Origin: Bernardetiaceae bacterium
GTDB lineage: Bacteria > Bacteroidota > Bacteroidia > Cytophagales > Thermoflexibacteraceae
NCBI GenBank assembly: GCA_025056255.1
Contig: JANWVT010000011.1
Location: forward strand, 1-64,000
Length of the DNA stretch: 64,000 nucleotides
Direction: 5' to 3'
Below, in pieces: positions 50,163 through 61,019 of this stretch. The notes beneath the pieces are model-generated. The model was not told where the DNA came from, made no database searches, and saw nothing but the letters and a program-made list of their open reading frames with translations. Each line of letters begins with the position of its first letter. Positions within the stretch are counted from its first letter, which is position 1. The translations under genes and the position numbers were made by a program.

Positions 50163-50750
50163 TTAGTTTTGCTTGTGTTGCGTTGGTACTAACCCTAACA
50201 ACTCGCCAATCACTTGTGGATAGTGCTCATACTCCAATGCATGGATGCGTGCCGCAAGTGACTGAGGCGTATCGGAAGGATAGACAGGACATTGCACTTG
50301 TCGAATAATTTGTCCTTCGTCGTAATTTTCGTTTACATAATGAATAGTAATACCGGAAACAGTCTCACCAGCAGCAATAACTGCTTGATGTACTTTTTCA
50401 CCATACATTCCCTTGCCGCCAAATTTGGGTAGCAGTGCTGGGTGAATATTGATAATTTGATGTGGAAACTGCCCAACAATGCTGGCAGGCATTAACCAAA
50501 GAAAGCCTGCTAATACTATCAAATCTACTTGTCCACGAATAAGTTGTTGTAAAACAGCATCCGATTCATAAAGATCTGCACGGTTGAACAATACTGTGGG
50601 TACCTGTAGCGAAGCAGCTCTGGCTAACACGCCTGCATTGGGCTTGTTGCAAAATACTTTAAAACGCACTTCGGGTACGTGTTGAAATGTTTTGATAATA
50701 TTTTCAACATTGGTGCCACTTCCAGAGGCAAATAACGCAACATTAGGCAT
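50163..50750 (-). CDS. purN: Phosphoribosylglycinamide formyltransferase
   Basis: VALFASGSGTNVENII, LAGFLWLMPASIV, INIHPALLPKFGGKGMYG, ITIHYVNENYDEGQII. MPNVALF start preferred. Confidence 0.95.
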   Translation of the reverse strand: MPNVALFASGSGTNVENIIKTFQHVPEVRFKVFCNKPNAGVLARAASLQVPTVLFNRADLYESDAVLQQLIRGQVDLIVLAGFLWLMPASIVGQFPHQIINIHPALLPKFGGKGMYGEKVHQAVIAAGETVSGITIHYVNENYDEGQIIRQVQCPVYPSDTPQSLAARIHALEYEHYPQVIGELLGLVPTQHKQN

Positions 50751-50766
50751 GTGAATGATTGTTTTT

Positions 50767-51603
50767 TTATTGTTTGGCAGCACTCCACCATACAACTGCC
50801 ATGCCCGCTACCATCAACCATTTGAGCAAGCGAGCAAGTAGGGCAAAATCGTTGGCTGTTTGGGCTACTTGCAATCGCCATGCGAAAATACTCATCAACA
50901 CACAAAGCAATAGCCATGCTGGCATAAATTCATGGGGTTTTATCCAAACCATTATTGCACAAGCCGCTAGCAGCACAACCATTGTCAGCATTGCAACCCG
51001 ATGCGCCCACACACTTCCTATTATTACGGGCAAAGTATGGCAATTGGTAGAACGGTCTGCTTGTATGTCTTGCAAACACTTGATTTGCTCGCGCAAAAAA
51101 TGAGTAAGGAAACTAAAAACAGCGAGCTCATACCAGCCCACATGTACTCGATTGCACAACAAGGCAAATGAGGCAAAAGGGGCAGCACTTAGCCCAGCTA
51201 CGGACAAATTGCCTACTAAGGGCATGCATTTCAACCTAAATGCGTAAGCTACCAGTAGTACAATAGAAAAACACGTTAGCCACAAGAAAAGCTGCTGCAA
51301 AAGAAAAACTGCACAAAAAAACGCCAGCGTAAAAAGTAAGATAGCAATTTTTTTTGCTTTTGCGGTAGTCATTTTTTTTGCTGGTAACGGTCGCCATGGT
51401 TTGTTGATGCTATCGGTTGCTACATCGCGCCAATCATTTATTGCATATCCGCCTGCTGCTGTGCAAATAATGGCGCCAATCCACATAAGCACTTCAGTGG
51501 GGGTAAGCACGCAACTGCTTGCTAGTATTTTCTCAGACAGCAACAATGAAAATGCTAGCAACACAAGATTAGAAAAGCGAATAAGATGCAGAAAAGCAAC
51601 CAA
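50767..51603 (-). CDS. UbiA family prenyltransferase
   Basis: NDWRDVATDSINKPWRPLPA and DIQADRSTNCHTLPVIIG Asp-rich motifs; multiple TMs. Confidence 0.9.
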   Translation of the reverse strand: MVAFLHLIRFSNLVLLAFSLLLSEKILASSCVLTPTEVLMWIGAIICTAAGGYAINDWRDVATDSINKPWRPLPAKKMTTAKAKKIAILLFTLAFFCAVFLLQQLFLWLTCFSIVLLVAYAFRLKCMPLVGNLSVAGLSAAPFASFALLCNRVHVGWYELAVFSFLTHFLREQIKCLQDIQADRSTNCHTLPVIIGSVWAHRVAMLTMVVLLAACAIMVWIKPHEFMPAWLLLCVLMSIFAWRLQVAQTANDFALLARLLKWLMVAGMAVVWWSAAKQ

Positions 51604-52142
51604 GCTACAACAGTCTGATAAAATAAATACAACAAGAGGGCGGCTGACGCCAACCCTCCTGTCTCTTTCAACCAGCTATGAAAAGAAATATCTAAAGCAC
51701 AGCTCTAAATATTTACTGCCTATGCAAAGCTATCGTTTCTTGTGGTAGAAAAGCATATTTTAACATTTTTTAACAAAACAAGAAAATTATACATTTGTTG
51801 GCATATGCCTCTACGTTGAGTAATAGAGATGAATCCTTTGAAAATAAAATTTGCACGCCGCTGTTGTTTATTTCTTCATGAACAGGTATTAGTTACAGGT
51901 GGTCACACAACAGCACAGAGTTTTGTAGTATTATTTGCTGTTAGCACAGCAAAAAGAGCAAATGAAAAGTGAAAAATCAAGCCGTGCTTTTTCTAGCCTA
52001 TCTATTGCGTTTTTCTAGTTGAAGGAAACAGATTATCGAGTTTATTTTTTACAGTTTGCGATAACTCCTAATTGCATGGTGCACATTAAACACTTGGTTG
52101 TTGCAAGTAATCTTGTTTAAGGTAAGGCACCTCGGGTAGTTT

Positions 52143-54155
52143 TCATGCTTCTAAGCGGATACCAATCACTAAAATATCATCGGTTTGGGCTTGCGGACCG
52201 AAGCTCATCCAATGAGCAAGCGTAGATTCAAGCTTTTGCTTTTGTTGATAGGCAGGAAGCGTGTGAATATCTTGCAGCAGTTGGCGAAAATTTTTAGCCA
52301 TAAATTTTTTGTTTTGTACCCCACCGAACTGGTCTTGGTAGCCATCGGAGGCAAGGTAGAGCATGGTTTCGCCCTCAATGTCAAACGTACAACGCGTAAA
52401 AGACCCGGTGTATCCCATTAATCTGCCGCCAACTGGTTTTTTGTCTGGGTTGATTTTCATGATTTCACCATTGCGAGCAATGTAAAGTGGACTCATAGCA
52501 CCGGCATATTCTAACTGTTTGTTTGCTAAGTCGAAAGTACAAACGGCAATGTCCATACCATCGCGGTTGTCTGTATCTTCAATTTTCAACACACGACACA
52601 AGTGTTGATGTAACTGATTGAGGATCAAATCTGGGTGAGTAATGCGGCGCTCATGGACAATTTGGCTGAGCAAATCGTTTCCTACCATGCTCATCAGGGC
52701 ACCAGGGACGCCGTGTCCAGTACAATCTGCTGCTGCCAGTACAATTTTTTCTTTGCCGTCAGGGTCAGTTACTTTTTCAAGAAAGTAAAAATCGCCGCTG
52801 ACAATGTCGCGAGGTAGCAACAGCACAAAAGACTGTGGAAAAAACATGCGCAAGTTTTCTTCGGAAGGAATAATTGCCGACTGAATGCGTTTGGCATAGT
52901 TAATACTGGCAGTAATATCGTTGTTCTTTAATGCCAATTCTTGGTAAAGCCGCTCTACTTCTTGTTTTTGCTTTTGCAACAAATCGTTGGACTGTTTGCG
53001 CAAGTGGTTGATATGCAGCAAGACAGCAGTAAATACAGCAAAAAGTACCAATAATCCTACTAGAAAGTAGAAGCGTTGATTTTGTTGTTTAATCTGCTGT
53101 TCCTGCAAGGCTTTCTCCATATTCAGCCGGTCTATTTCGGCTTGCTTCTTCTCCGACTGAAAACGCATTTCCAACAAATTGACTTTTTCACGACTACTTT
53201 CATTGAAAAGCGAATCTTTAATGTTCATAAAAAGTGTCTGATACTCATATGCTTTTTTGTAGTCGCCTGCCAATAGGTAAATGTTAGAAATATTCCGATA
53301 CGATATTTGTTCTTCCAATTTCACGCCTGTTTTCTTTGCCAGTTGGAGGGCGCGCTGATAGTATTCAAGGGCTCGTTGTGCATTATTTAGCCTCAAATAA
53401 GCATTGCCAACGCTGTTAAGTAGCCGAGAAAGTGTAAATTGTTCGTTAATAGCAGCTTTAATATCGTACGATTTTTGAAAATACTGGATGGCACGGTTAT
53501 AGTCGCGTTGAGCCAAGTAAATCTCTCCTAAAAATTGAAAGATGTGCCCACGCAAACGTTGGTCGCCGAGCGAGTCGGCAATAGGGAGTGCTTTGAAGCA
53601 ATATTCCAGTGCCTCGATATATTTCTTCTGCGCTAGGTACATGTTGGCTATGTTTTTCAGGCTGGTTGCCACTCCTTCCCTATCGTTGATTTTTTGTTTG
53701 ATGTGCAGCGACTTAGTGTGGTATTCTAAGGCGCGGTCGTAATAGCCTTGTGTTACGTAAATATTGGCAATGTCGTTGTATCGGAATGCAATTTGACGGT
53801 TGTCTTGCAGTTCTTCAAACAACTTTAATGATTGCAAGTGCCGCTCTATGGCTAAATCATACATCCCTAAGCGGTAGTAAATGAGTCCTAAGAAGCCCGA
53901 ACTTTCCGCCATACCTCTTTTATAGGCTATGCTTTGCGCAATTTTATAGGCTGCTTCGGCATAGGTGCGCGCTTTTTCTATTTGAGAATTGCGCAACAGA
54001 AACGCCAGTCTATTTAAGGTTTGAACTCGAACAGTATCGGGCTGAGTAAGTTGTAAAGAATGTTCTAAACTGTCTACCTCTGGTACTTGACGAGCTAGTG
54101 AATAAGCACTTGTTAGTAAAACAAAAAAACAGAATACCAAGAGGCGCCTACTCAT
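52143..54155 (-). CDS. TPR-containing SpoIIE/PP2C-type protein phosphatase
   Basis: TPR array, TM segment, GDFYFL...AAADCTGHGVPGALMSMVG, MLYLASDGYQDQFGG. Confidence 0.93.
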   Translation of the reverse strand: MSRRLLVFCFFVLLTSAYSLARQVPEVDSLEHSLQLTQPDTVRVQTLNRLAFLLRNSQIEKARTYAEAAYKIAQSIAYKRGMAESSGFLGLIYYRLGMYDLAIERHLQSLKLFEELQDNRQIAFRYNDIANIYVTQGYYDRALEYHTKSLHIKQKINDREGVATSLKNIANMYLAQKKYIEALEYCFKALPIADSLGDQRLRGHIFQFLGEIYLAQRDYNRAIQYFQKSYDIKAAINEQFTLSRLLNSVGNAYLRLNNAQRALEYYQRALQLAKKTGVKLEEQISYRNISNIYLLAGDYKKAYEYQTLFMNIKDSLFNESSREKVNLLEMRFQSEKKQAEIDRLNMEKALQEQQIKQQNQRFYFLVGLLVLFAVFTAVLLHINHLRKQSNDLLQKQKQEVERLYQELALKNNDITASINYAKRIQSAIIPSEENLRMFFPQSFVLLLPRDIVSGDFYFLEKVTDPDGKEKIVLAAADCTGHGVPGALMSMVGNDLLSQIVHERRITHPDLILNQLHQHLCRVLKIEDTDNRDGMDIAVCTFDLANKQLEYAGAMSPLYIARNGEIMKINPDKKPVGGRLMGYTGSFTRCTFDIEGETMLYLASDGYQDQFGGVQNKKFMAKNFRQLLQDIHTLPAYQQKQKLESTLAHWMSFGPQAQTDDILVIGIRLEA

Positions 54156-54269
54156 AGTTATAAATTCAGCTGCAATTTACAACAAAGCTCAATAATTTTA
54201 TGAATACTTGGCAGGCAAAAAAATTTATCTTTGCAAGGCATTTGGTTTATACCCACTTGGATTGTTTCA

Positions 54270-55541
54270 ATGGAATCAGCTATTTTCAATCGTGCTGCTG
54301 CCCTTGCGCTGAACCACCCTAATGGCAAAGTAAAATCAGTAGTAGCTCTGCCTGCCTCTAAAAGCGAAAGTAACCGAGCTCTTATTATCGCTGCCCTTTG
54401 TAATCATCCTTGCCGCTTGGAGAATCTGTCAGAGGCACGCGATACACAAACTATGCAACGGCTCTTGTCAGGCTCTGAGGAGGTGTTGGATGTACTGGAT
54501 GCTGGGACAACCATGCGCTTTTTAACTGCCTACTGTGCAGTAACTAATCGGAAAGTCGTGCTAACGGGTACCGCCCGAATGCAGGAGCGCCCTATTGGAA
54601 TTTTAGTAGATGCCCTGCGCGAAATAGGAGCAGATATTTCTTATGAAAAAAATGAAGGATTTCCCCCTGTTCGTATTCATGGCTTCTCACCACGCAACAA
54701 TCGAGTTGTTATGCGCGGAGACGTGAGCAGCCAATATATTTCTGCTTTGCTAATGGTTGCGCCTATTATTCCAAACGGGCTAACACTGCAACTGACTGGA
54801 AAAGTTGGTTCGCGCCCCTATATTGCTATGACGCTACAACTGATGCAACGCTTTGGTGTAGAGGCACAATGGGAAGGGGATACTATTTATGTACCCCAAA
54901 AGCCATACACAGCTGCTACTTATGCTGTGGAATCCGATTGGTCAGCTGCCAGTTACTGGTTCAGCATAGCAGCCTTAGCAAAGGAAGCAAACATTTGCTT
55001 GCTCGGACTCAAGCCCGACTCTTTACAAGGAGACCGAGTGATTGTCAACATCATGGAACGCTTAGGTGTTCGCGCCCAATTTACTGCTCAGGGGTTACAA
55101 CTAAGCAAAGCACCTGCTGCCGAATGCTTTGAATGGGACTTTAGCGACTGCCCAGATTTGGCACAAACTATTGCCGTAGTAGGAGCAGCCAAAAATATTC
55201 CCATGAAACTTACAGGACTGGAAAGCTTGCGCATTAAAGAAACTGATAGGCTTACTGCCTTGCAAACTGAACTTGCCAAGTTCGGCATTGCTACCCAAGA
55301 AGAAGGGGGAAATACACTCTACGTACACTATCAAACCAAATCTTTACAAGCCCCTGCGCAGCCAATTCACACTTACAAAGACCACCGCATGGCAATGGCA
55401 TTTGCACCGCTTGCCTTGTTATATCCCTTGCAAATAGAACAGCCTGAGGTGGTTGAAAAATCATATCCGCGCTACTGGGAACACCTTGCTGCCGCGGGAT
55501 TCGCTATACAAACCTGTCATTTGCATGAGTCACCCAAGTAA
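54270..55541 (+). CDS. aroA: 3-phosphoshikimate 1-carboxyvinyltransferase (EPSP synthase)
   Basis: LPASKSESNRALIIAAL, LDAGTTMRFLTAYCA, GDVSSQYISALLMVAP, KDHRMAMAFAPLA. Confidence 0.96.
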   Translation: MESAIFNRAAALALNHPNGKVKSVVALPASKSESNRALIIAALCNHPCRLENLSEARDTQTMQRLLSGSEEVLDVLDAGTTMRFLTAYCAVTNRKVVLTGTARMQERPIGILVDALREIGADISYEKNEGFPPVRIHGFSPRNNRVVMRGDVSSQYISALLMVAPIIPNGLTLQLTGKVGSRPYIAMTLQLMQRFGVEAQWEGDTIYVPQKPYTAATYAVESDWSAASYWFSIAALAKEANICLLGLKPDSLQGDRVIVNIMERLGVRAQFTAQGLQLSKAPAAECFEWDFSDCPDLAQTIAVVGAAKNIPMKLTGLESLRIKETDRLTALQTELAKFGIATQEEGGNTLYVHYQTKSLQAPAQPIHTYKDHRMAMAFAPLALLYPLQIEQPEVVEKSYPRYWEHLAAAGFAIQTCHLHESPK

Positions 55542-56409
55542 GCATCCGCCCTTAGCTTGGATATTGTTGTTTTTGCTTGCTCTTATTTGGGGCAGTTCGT
55601 TCATTTTAATGAAACGCGGGCTAATAGTTTTCTCAGCTGGCGAAGTGGGCGCCTTGCGCATTGTGATTGCTTTTTTGTTGTTGCTGCCCATTGCCTTAAA
55701 GCACTGGCGAGCCATTCCTGCCCATAGCTGGCGATACGTTTTTCTGACAGGTTGCTTAGGAAATTTGCTACCTGCTTTTCTTTTTGCCACTGCACAGCAA
55801 CATTTAGCCAGTTCCGTAGTGGGCATCCTCAACGCACTTACCCCAATTTTTACCTTGTTGGTTGGGGTTCTATTTTTTGCTCTCCCACTTAGGAAATGGC
55901 AGCTAATAGGTATTGCTATGGGTTTTGCGGGCTCTATTAGCCTCAGCTGGGTACAGTCGGGCGGAGAGGTAGGTAGTTTCAACCCCTACATTTTACTCAT
56001 CGTAATGGCTACGGTTTGCTATGGCATCAGCGTCAATATTATTGGCAAATACCTGCGACATCTACCCTCACTGGCTGTTTCCTCTACTGCCCTAACGACT
56101 GTAGGACCGCTTGCACTCATCTACTTAGGCGCGGTTGAACATATTCCCGACAAACTTGCACAAGGCAGTAAGGCATGGCTTGCTTTGGGATATGTGAGTA
56201 TGTTGGGGATATTTGGCACTGCCTTAGGGCTAATATTCTTCAACAAATTAGTGAAAATAACCTCTCCTGTTTTTGGAAGCTCAGTTACTTACCTAATTCC
56301 CTTAGTTGCACTACTGTGGGGTATTGTAGATAGTGAAGCCTTCGGACTGCTACATCTGACAGGCATGATGCTCATTGTAGGCGGTGTGTATGTTGCTAAC
56401 CGCACATGA
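55525..56409 (+). CDS. EamA/DMT family transporter
   Basis: LIWGSSFILMKRGL; 10-TM duplicated EamA pattern. Start at 55525 overlaps the aroA end by 17 bp. Confidence 0.9.
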   Translation: MSHPSKHPPLAWILLFLLALIWGSSFILMKRGLIVFSAGEVGALRIVIAFLLLLPIALKHWRAIPAHSWRYVFLTGCLGNLLPAFLFATAQQHLASSVVGILNALTPIFTLLVGVLFFALPLRKWQLIGIAMGFAGSISLSWVQSGGEVGSFNPYILLIVMATVCYGISVNIIGKYLRHLPSLAVSSTALTTVGPLALIYLGAVEHIPDKLAQGSKAWLALGYVSMLGIFGTALGLIFFNKLVKITSPVFGSSVTYLIPLVALLWGIVDSEAFGLLHLTGMMLIVGGVYVANRT

Positions 56410-56502
56410 TGCTTTGCATCAAAATGACTGTCAAATTAAATAATCGTTATATTTCTGTTTTGCCTGCTGATTAGTAGTTGCTGCTTGCGAAATTTGTTTG
56501 TA

Positions 56503-57357
56503 ATGATTCGCAAGTTATTCTGTTGGTTGTGTTCACTGGTAATGTTGAGTTGTAAGAACAATACTTCTCAACTGATTATCAAGGGTTCAGACACGGAAGT
56601 CAACCTTATGGTACTATTGGCTGAAGCCTACTGGCAACAGCATCCTAAGTGGCAGGTTAGTGTATCAGGGGGTGGCTCGGGAGTAGGCATTGTAGCCCTG
56701 CTGAACGGTAGAGCTGATATTGCCAACTCATCTCGCCCAATGAACGCCAAAGAACAAGCACTTTTTCAGCGTTATGGCGTGGCTTGCGATACATTTATTT
56801 TTGCTGAGGATGCCATTGCTATTATTGCCCACGCTACCAACCCAATTGACTCGCTGACGGTAGAACAGTTGCAAGCAATTTTTAGCGGTCAGTTGCGCAA
56901 TTGGCAAAGCCTAAATGGCAACCATTTGAAAATCAACCTTTACGGAAGACCTAACAATTCCGGCACCCACGCATGGCTGCAAAAAAAGCTCGGTATTTCG
57001 TTTTGCAAACATGTTTTGGAAATGAATGGCAATGCACAGATTGTAGAAGCTATAAAATTAGATCAAAGTGGTCTCGGGTATGTAAGTGCAGGCTATGTTG
57101 TGAAAAACTATCAGCAAACCGGAGAAGGATTCAAAATTTTACGGATTGCTGCAAAAGGACAGGCTGCCTGTTCACCCTTAGACAAAGAAGCTGTTGAACA
57201 ACAAAAATACTACCTTTTACGCCCTCTTTATCAATACATTAGGCGCGAGTCGGCACAGAAAGCTCAGCCTTTTATTGAGTTCATCAAAAGCCCTGCAGGA
57301 GAAGAGATTTTGCTAGCCAATGGTTATTTCCTAGTCCGCAATGACTCGGCAAAGTAG
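56503..57357 (+). CDS. pstS: Phosphate ABC transporter substrate-binding protein PstS
   Basis: GSDTEVNLMVLLAEAYW...VSVSGGGSGVGIVALLNGRADIANSSRPM; GRPNNSGTHAW; upstream of pstCAB. Confidence 0.92.
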   Translation: MIRKLFCWLCSLVMLSCKNNTSQLIIKGSDTEVNLMVLLAEAYWQQHPKWQVSVSGGGSGVGIVALLNGRADIANSSRPMNAKEQALFQRYGVACDTFIFAEDAIAIIAHATNPIDSLTVEQLQAIFSGQLRNWQSLNGNHLKINLYGRPNNSGTHAWLQKKLGISFCKHVLEMNGNAQIVEAIKLDQSGLGYVSAGYVVKNYQQTGEGFKILRIAAKGQAACSPLDKEAVEQQKYYLLRPLYQYIRRESAQKAQPFIEFIKSPAGEEILLANGYFLVRNDSAK

Positions 57358-58234
57358 CAATTTTTATCGGCACATCAGCAACCGAATAATGCAGTTAGCT
57401 TTTCAGGCAAGCGGTTTTTTCTGCATTGCTGTTTTAGGTGGTATCTTATTGATGTTGCTATGGAACAGCATTGCCTTTTTCACCGACGTACCTTTGTTCT
57501 TTTTTTTAAGTGGAACAGTATGGCAACCTGAAAATCAACAATATGGCATTCTATCGCTGTTGGTAAGTACCCTGTTAGTAACAATAGGAGCAATGGCAAT
57601 GGCCATTCCCATAGGTATTGGTACGGCACTTTATTTAGCTGAATATGCCTTGCCAGTGTTGAGAAACTGGCTAAAACCTGCTGTGGAAATGTTGGCAGCA
57701 ATACCCTCGGTAGTGATTGGGTTTATAGGTATTGTGGTTATTAATCCTGCAATTATGGCTATTGCAAAAACTTCTAATGGCTTGAATGCGCTCAATGGCT
57801 CTGTTTTACTGGCAACAATGGCTTTGCCTACCATTATTACCGTAGCAGAAGACGCTATTCGGGCAGTTCCACAAGCATTTCGAGAAGCTTCTTACGGGTT
57901 GGGAGCAAGTAAGTGGGCAACTTTGCAAAAGATAGTAGTACCTGCTGCCTATCCGGGTATGATTGCTGCTATTATGTTAGGCATCGGCAGAGCTATCGGC
58001 GAAACTATGACTGTGCTGATGGCAACAGGAAATGCAATTGCTTTTCCTAAGGGTATGCTTAGTTCTGTGCGTACCATTACAGCAAATATTGCTATTGAAA
58101 TGGGGGAAGTGCCTTTTTTCTCCACGCACTACTACGGACTGTTTGCTACCGCCCTTGTACTTTTTATCATTTCGTTTGCTGTAAACTTTGCTGCTGAAAA
58201 AGTTACGGCACATATCAGGAAGTTTCAGATATGA
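57341..58234 (+). CDS. pstC: Phosphate ABC transporter permease PstC
   Basis: AIPIGIGTALYLAEYA, AAIPSVVIGFIG, EASYGLGASKWATLQKIVVPAAYPGMIAAIMLGIGRAIGETMTVLM. Confidence 0.94.
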   Translation: MTRQSSNFYRHISNRIMQLAFQASGFFCIAVLGGILLMLLWNSIAFFTDVPLFFFLSGTVWQPENQQYGILSLLVSTLLVTIGAMAMAIPIGIGTALYLAEYALPVLRNWLKPAVEMLAAIPSVVIGFIGIVVINPAIMAIAKTSNGLNALNGSVLLATMALPTIITVAEDAIRAVPQAFREASYGLGASKWATLQKIVVPAAYPGMIAAIMLGIGRAIGETMTVLMATGNAIAFPKGMLSSVRTITANIAIEMGEVPFFSTHYYGLFATALVLFIISFAVNFAAEKVTAHIRKFQI

Positions 58235-59082
58235 AAACTCATGTTACTGAGCGTGTTCCACAAGCAATGCTACTGCTTGCTGCACTCGTGGTAGCCGTTT
58301 TGCTCGTTAGCCTTGGAAGTTATTTATTACTGAAAGGAGGCGAGGTGCTTTCTGTAGACTTTTTAACTAGTATTCCTGCACAAGGCATGACAGCAGGAGG
58401 TATTCTTACCCCTATCATAGGAACTGTTGCGCTTACGTTGATAACTGCTGCCGTAAGTGTGCCTATTGGCATTGGAGCGGCTGTTTACCTGAGCGAGTAC
58501 GCATCGGACAATTGGTTAACACAAATAGCACGTGCTGCTATTCGCAACCTTGCAGGCGTGCCCTCTATTATCTTCGGACTTTTCGGATTAACCATTTTTG
58601 TACAAGGTTTACAATTAGGCAGTTCACTACTGTCGTCAGGGCTTACTTTGGGGCTGCTTTCACTACCGTACATCATCACAACTTCTGAAGAAGCTATTCG
58701 TGCTATCCCACGGATAGTAAGAGAAAGCGCCTTGGCATTAGGAGCAACTCAATGGGAGGTAATACGCGATATTATTTTACCTGCTGCTACTCCCAGCATT
58801 GCTACAGGGGTCATCTTAAGCCTTTCGCGAGCAGCGGGCGAAACAGCTCCAATTTTGTTTACAGGTGCTACATTCTATCTCAGCGGGAATTCGGTAGGGC
58901 TCATGCAAGAATTCATGGCACTACCTTATCATCTTTATACGCTGGTAACGCAACACCAAGCCATTGAACAAGTGCAGCCTATTGCTTTTGGTACGGCTTG
59001 CGTGCTGCTACTCACTGTACTGTTGCTCAACTTAGCTGCTATTAGCATCCGTAGAAAATACATGCCATCAACCTTGTTATGA
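58231..59082 (+). CDS. pstA: Phosphate ABC transporter permease PstA
   Basis: GGILTPIIGTVALTLITAAVSVPIGIGAAVYLSEYA, GVPSIIFGLFGL, LSRAAGETAPILFTGA. Confidence 0.95.
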   Translation: MKTHVTERVPQAMLLLAALVVAVLLVSLGSYLLLKGGEVLSVDFLTSIPAQGMTAGGILTPIIGTVALTLITAAVSVPIGIGAAVYLSEYASDNWLTQIARAAIRNLAGVPSIIFGLFGLTIFVQGLQLGSSLLSSGLTLGLLSLPYIITTSEEAIRAIPRIVRESALALGATQWEVIRDIILPAATPSIATGVILSLSRAAGETAPILFTGATFYLSGNSVGLMQEFMALPYHLYTLVTQHQAIEQVQPIAFGTACVLLLTVLLLNLAAISIRRKYMPSTLL

Positions 59083-59840
59083 ACGCTATCACACCCTTTG
59101 TTGCTGTGGACGTCCAATCGTGGAGTTTATTTTTTGGTACACGACGCATTCTTCACCAAATTACTTTGCAAATTCCTGCAAAGCAGGTAACTGCCCTAAT
59201 CGGTCCTTCGGGTTGTGGTAAGTCTACTCTATTGCGAAGTTTCAACCGCATGCACGAAATAAACGCTGAGGCACACTACGAGGGCAAGATCTACATTGAG
59301 CAAAAAGATATTTTTCAGTGGGAAGTTACTACACTACGTCGCCAAGTAGGCATGATTTTCCAAAAGCCCGTTCCCTTTCCCAAAAGCATATTTGATAATA
59401 TTGCCTATGGTTTGAAAATCAACGGTTGTCCGCCGTCAGAAATCAAAGGGCGTGTAGAAGAGGCATTGCAAAAAAGCTATCTTTTCAATGAAGTGAAAGA
59501 TAAACTCCACGAACCTGCTACTCGGCTGTCTGGTGGACAACAACAAAGGCTTTGCATTGCTCGCACCATTGCTCTGCAACCACGCATTATTCTGATGGAC
59601 GAACCTTGCTCGGCTTTAGACCCTATTAGCACAGCCAAAATTGAAGAGCTCATCGGCGAGTTAGCACAACAATACACCATTGTTTTAGTAACGCACAACA
59701 TGCAACAAGCTATACGCATCGCTGACTACACTGCTTTTATGTACTTGGGCGAGCTAATAGAAGCAAATAACACTGCTGAGCTGTTTCAAAACCCACAACA
59801 AGAACTGACCCGCAACTACGTGCAAGGTAATTTTGGCTAA
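59079..59840 (+). CDS. pstB: Phosphate ABC transporter ATP-binding protein PstB
   Basis: ALIGPSGCGKSTLLRSFNRMHE, VGMIFQKPVPFPKSIFDNIAYG, LSGGQQQRLCIARTIALQP, DEPCSALDPISTAKIEEL. Confidence 0.97.
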   Translation: MNAITPFVAVDVQSWSLFFGTRRILHQITLQIPAKQVTALIGPSGCGKSTLLRSFNRMHEINAEAHYEGKIYIEQKDIFQWEVTTLRRQVGMIFQKPVPFPKSIFDNIAYGLKINGCPPSEIKGRVEEALQKSYLFNEVKDKLHEPATRLSGGQQQRLCIARTIALQPRIILMDEPCSALDPISTAKIEELIGELAQQYTIVLVTHNMQQAIRIADYTAFMYLGELIEANNTAELFQNPQQELTRNYVQGNFG

Positions 59841-59876
59841 AAACCAAATAATTTTGCGGCACTTAGCTGAAAAGCC

Positions 59877-60794
59877 GTGCAAAAAACATCGTTGCCTATT
59901 TATCTGAATTTGACCGTTATATATTTGGTTTGGGGCTCTACTTTTCTAGGGGTGCGCTATGCACTGGAAGTGCTGCCGCCTGTTTTAGCCTCTTCACTGC
60001 GTTTCTTGGTAGGTGGTAGCATTTTATTTTTCGTAGCAATGGCATGGCAAATCTTGAAAAAGCAACCACCCATACTACCCACTTTTCAGCAAACGTGGGG
60101 GGCTGTACAGGTAGGAATTTTATTAGTAGGTATGGGCAATACAGCCCTTTCCTATGCTATCAAATTCATGCCAACAGGTTTAGTGGCTTTGTTGGTAGCT
60201 ACCCTGCCTGTTTGGACAGTTGTACTGGATTTTTTGCTTTTTAGCAAATTGCGTCCACATAGGTTAACCGTAGCTGGCTTAGGTTTAAGCATGATAGGCA
60301 TGGGAGTTTTGCTCAATCCTTTCAGCGGGATAAATAGAACCGATTTGGTATGGTTTCCGGCTATACTGGTATTAGTAGGGGCTATTTCGTGGGCATATGG
60401 CTCGCTGCGAGCGCCACATCTACAAATGCCCCCACCACTGCAATCCACTGCCATTCAAATGCTGGCAGGGGGCACTTTTGCACTCATCATTAGTGCCTTC
60501 ACTGAAATAGAAGCGTGGCAATCTGTGGAAAATATGACCCTGACTACCTATCTGGCAATGGGCTATTTAATTTTTATTGGTTCTTTTCTAGGTTATTCTT
60601 CCTATAATTGGCTGATGCATCATGCGCCACCTGCTCTGGTGGCAACCTATGCTTATGTGAACCCAGTAGTTGCTATTTTTTTAGGCTGGTTATTTCTCAA
60701 TGAGTCGCTTAGCAAGCGCGCCCTAATCGCCTCAGCCATTATTTTGACGGGCGTAATGCTAATTACGCTTGGCAAACGATATACTCGTCGGTAA
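59877..60794 (+). CDS. EamA/DMT family transporter
   Basis: VYLVWGSTFLGVRYAL; duplicated EamA TM pattern. Alternative start codon in the track. Confidence 0.9.
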   Translation: MQKTSLPIYLNLTVIYLVWGSTFLGVRYALEVLPPVLASSLRFLVGGSILFFVAMAWQILKKQPPILPTFQQTWGAVQVGILLVGMGNTALSYAIKFMPTGLVALLVATLPVWTVVLDFLLFSKLRPHRLTVAGLGLSMIGMGVLLNPFSGINRTDLVWFPAILVLVGAISWAYGSLRAPHLQMPPPLQSTAIQMLAGGTFALIISAFTEIEAWQSVENMTLTTYLAMGYLIFIGSFLGYSSYNWLMHHAPPALVATYAYVNPVVAIFLGWLFLNESLSKRALIASAIILTGVMLITLGKRYTRR

Positions 60795-61019
60795 ACAGTA
60801 CCATCAAGCAGGTAAGTGCTCATGCATTTTGTGCAAACCATTCAGAGCAGCCCTGCCGTTATGCAAGCTACATGAACAACTCTTATGCGTGCAGCGACAT
60901 TCGCCGCGGTACAGGATGTAGTAGCATACTTTTCCTTGACTCAGCAGCACAGCAACAAAACAAATACTTACAAAATAAAAAATATCAAATTGGTGAGCAA
61001 TGCAAAGTTTGCATCGAGC

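Noticed and set aside
51636-51658. GAGGG...CCCTC hairpin upstream of the UbiA-family gene as a riboswitch or leader
   Set aside because: Stem is short and no known riboswitch consensus is recognisable.
61000-61014. ATGCAAAGTTTGCAT palindrome just past the regulator stop codon
   Set aside because: It is at the 3' end, not at a promoter, and differs from the GCGAATTTTCGC motif; too short to claim function.
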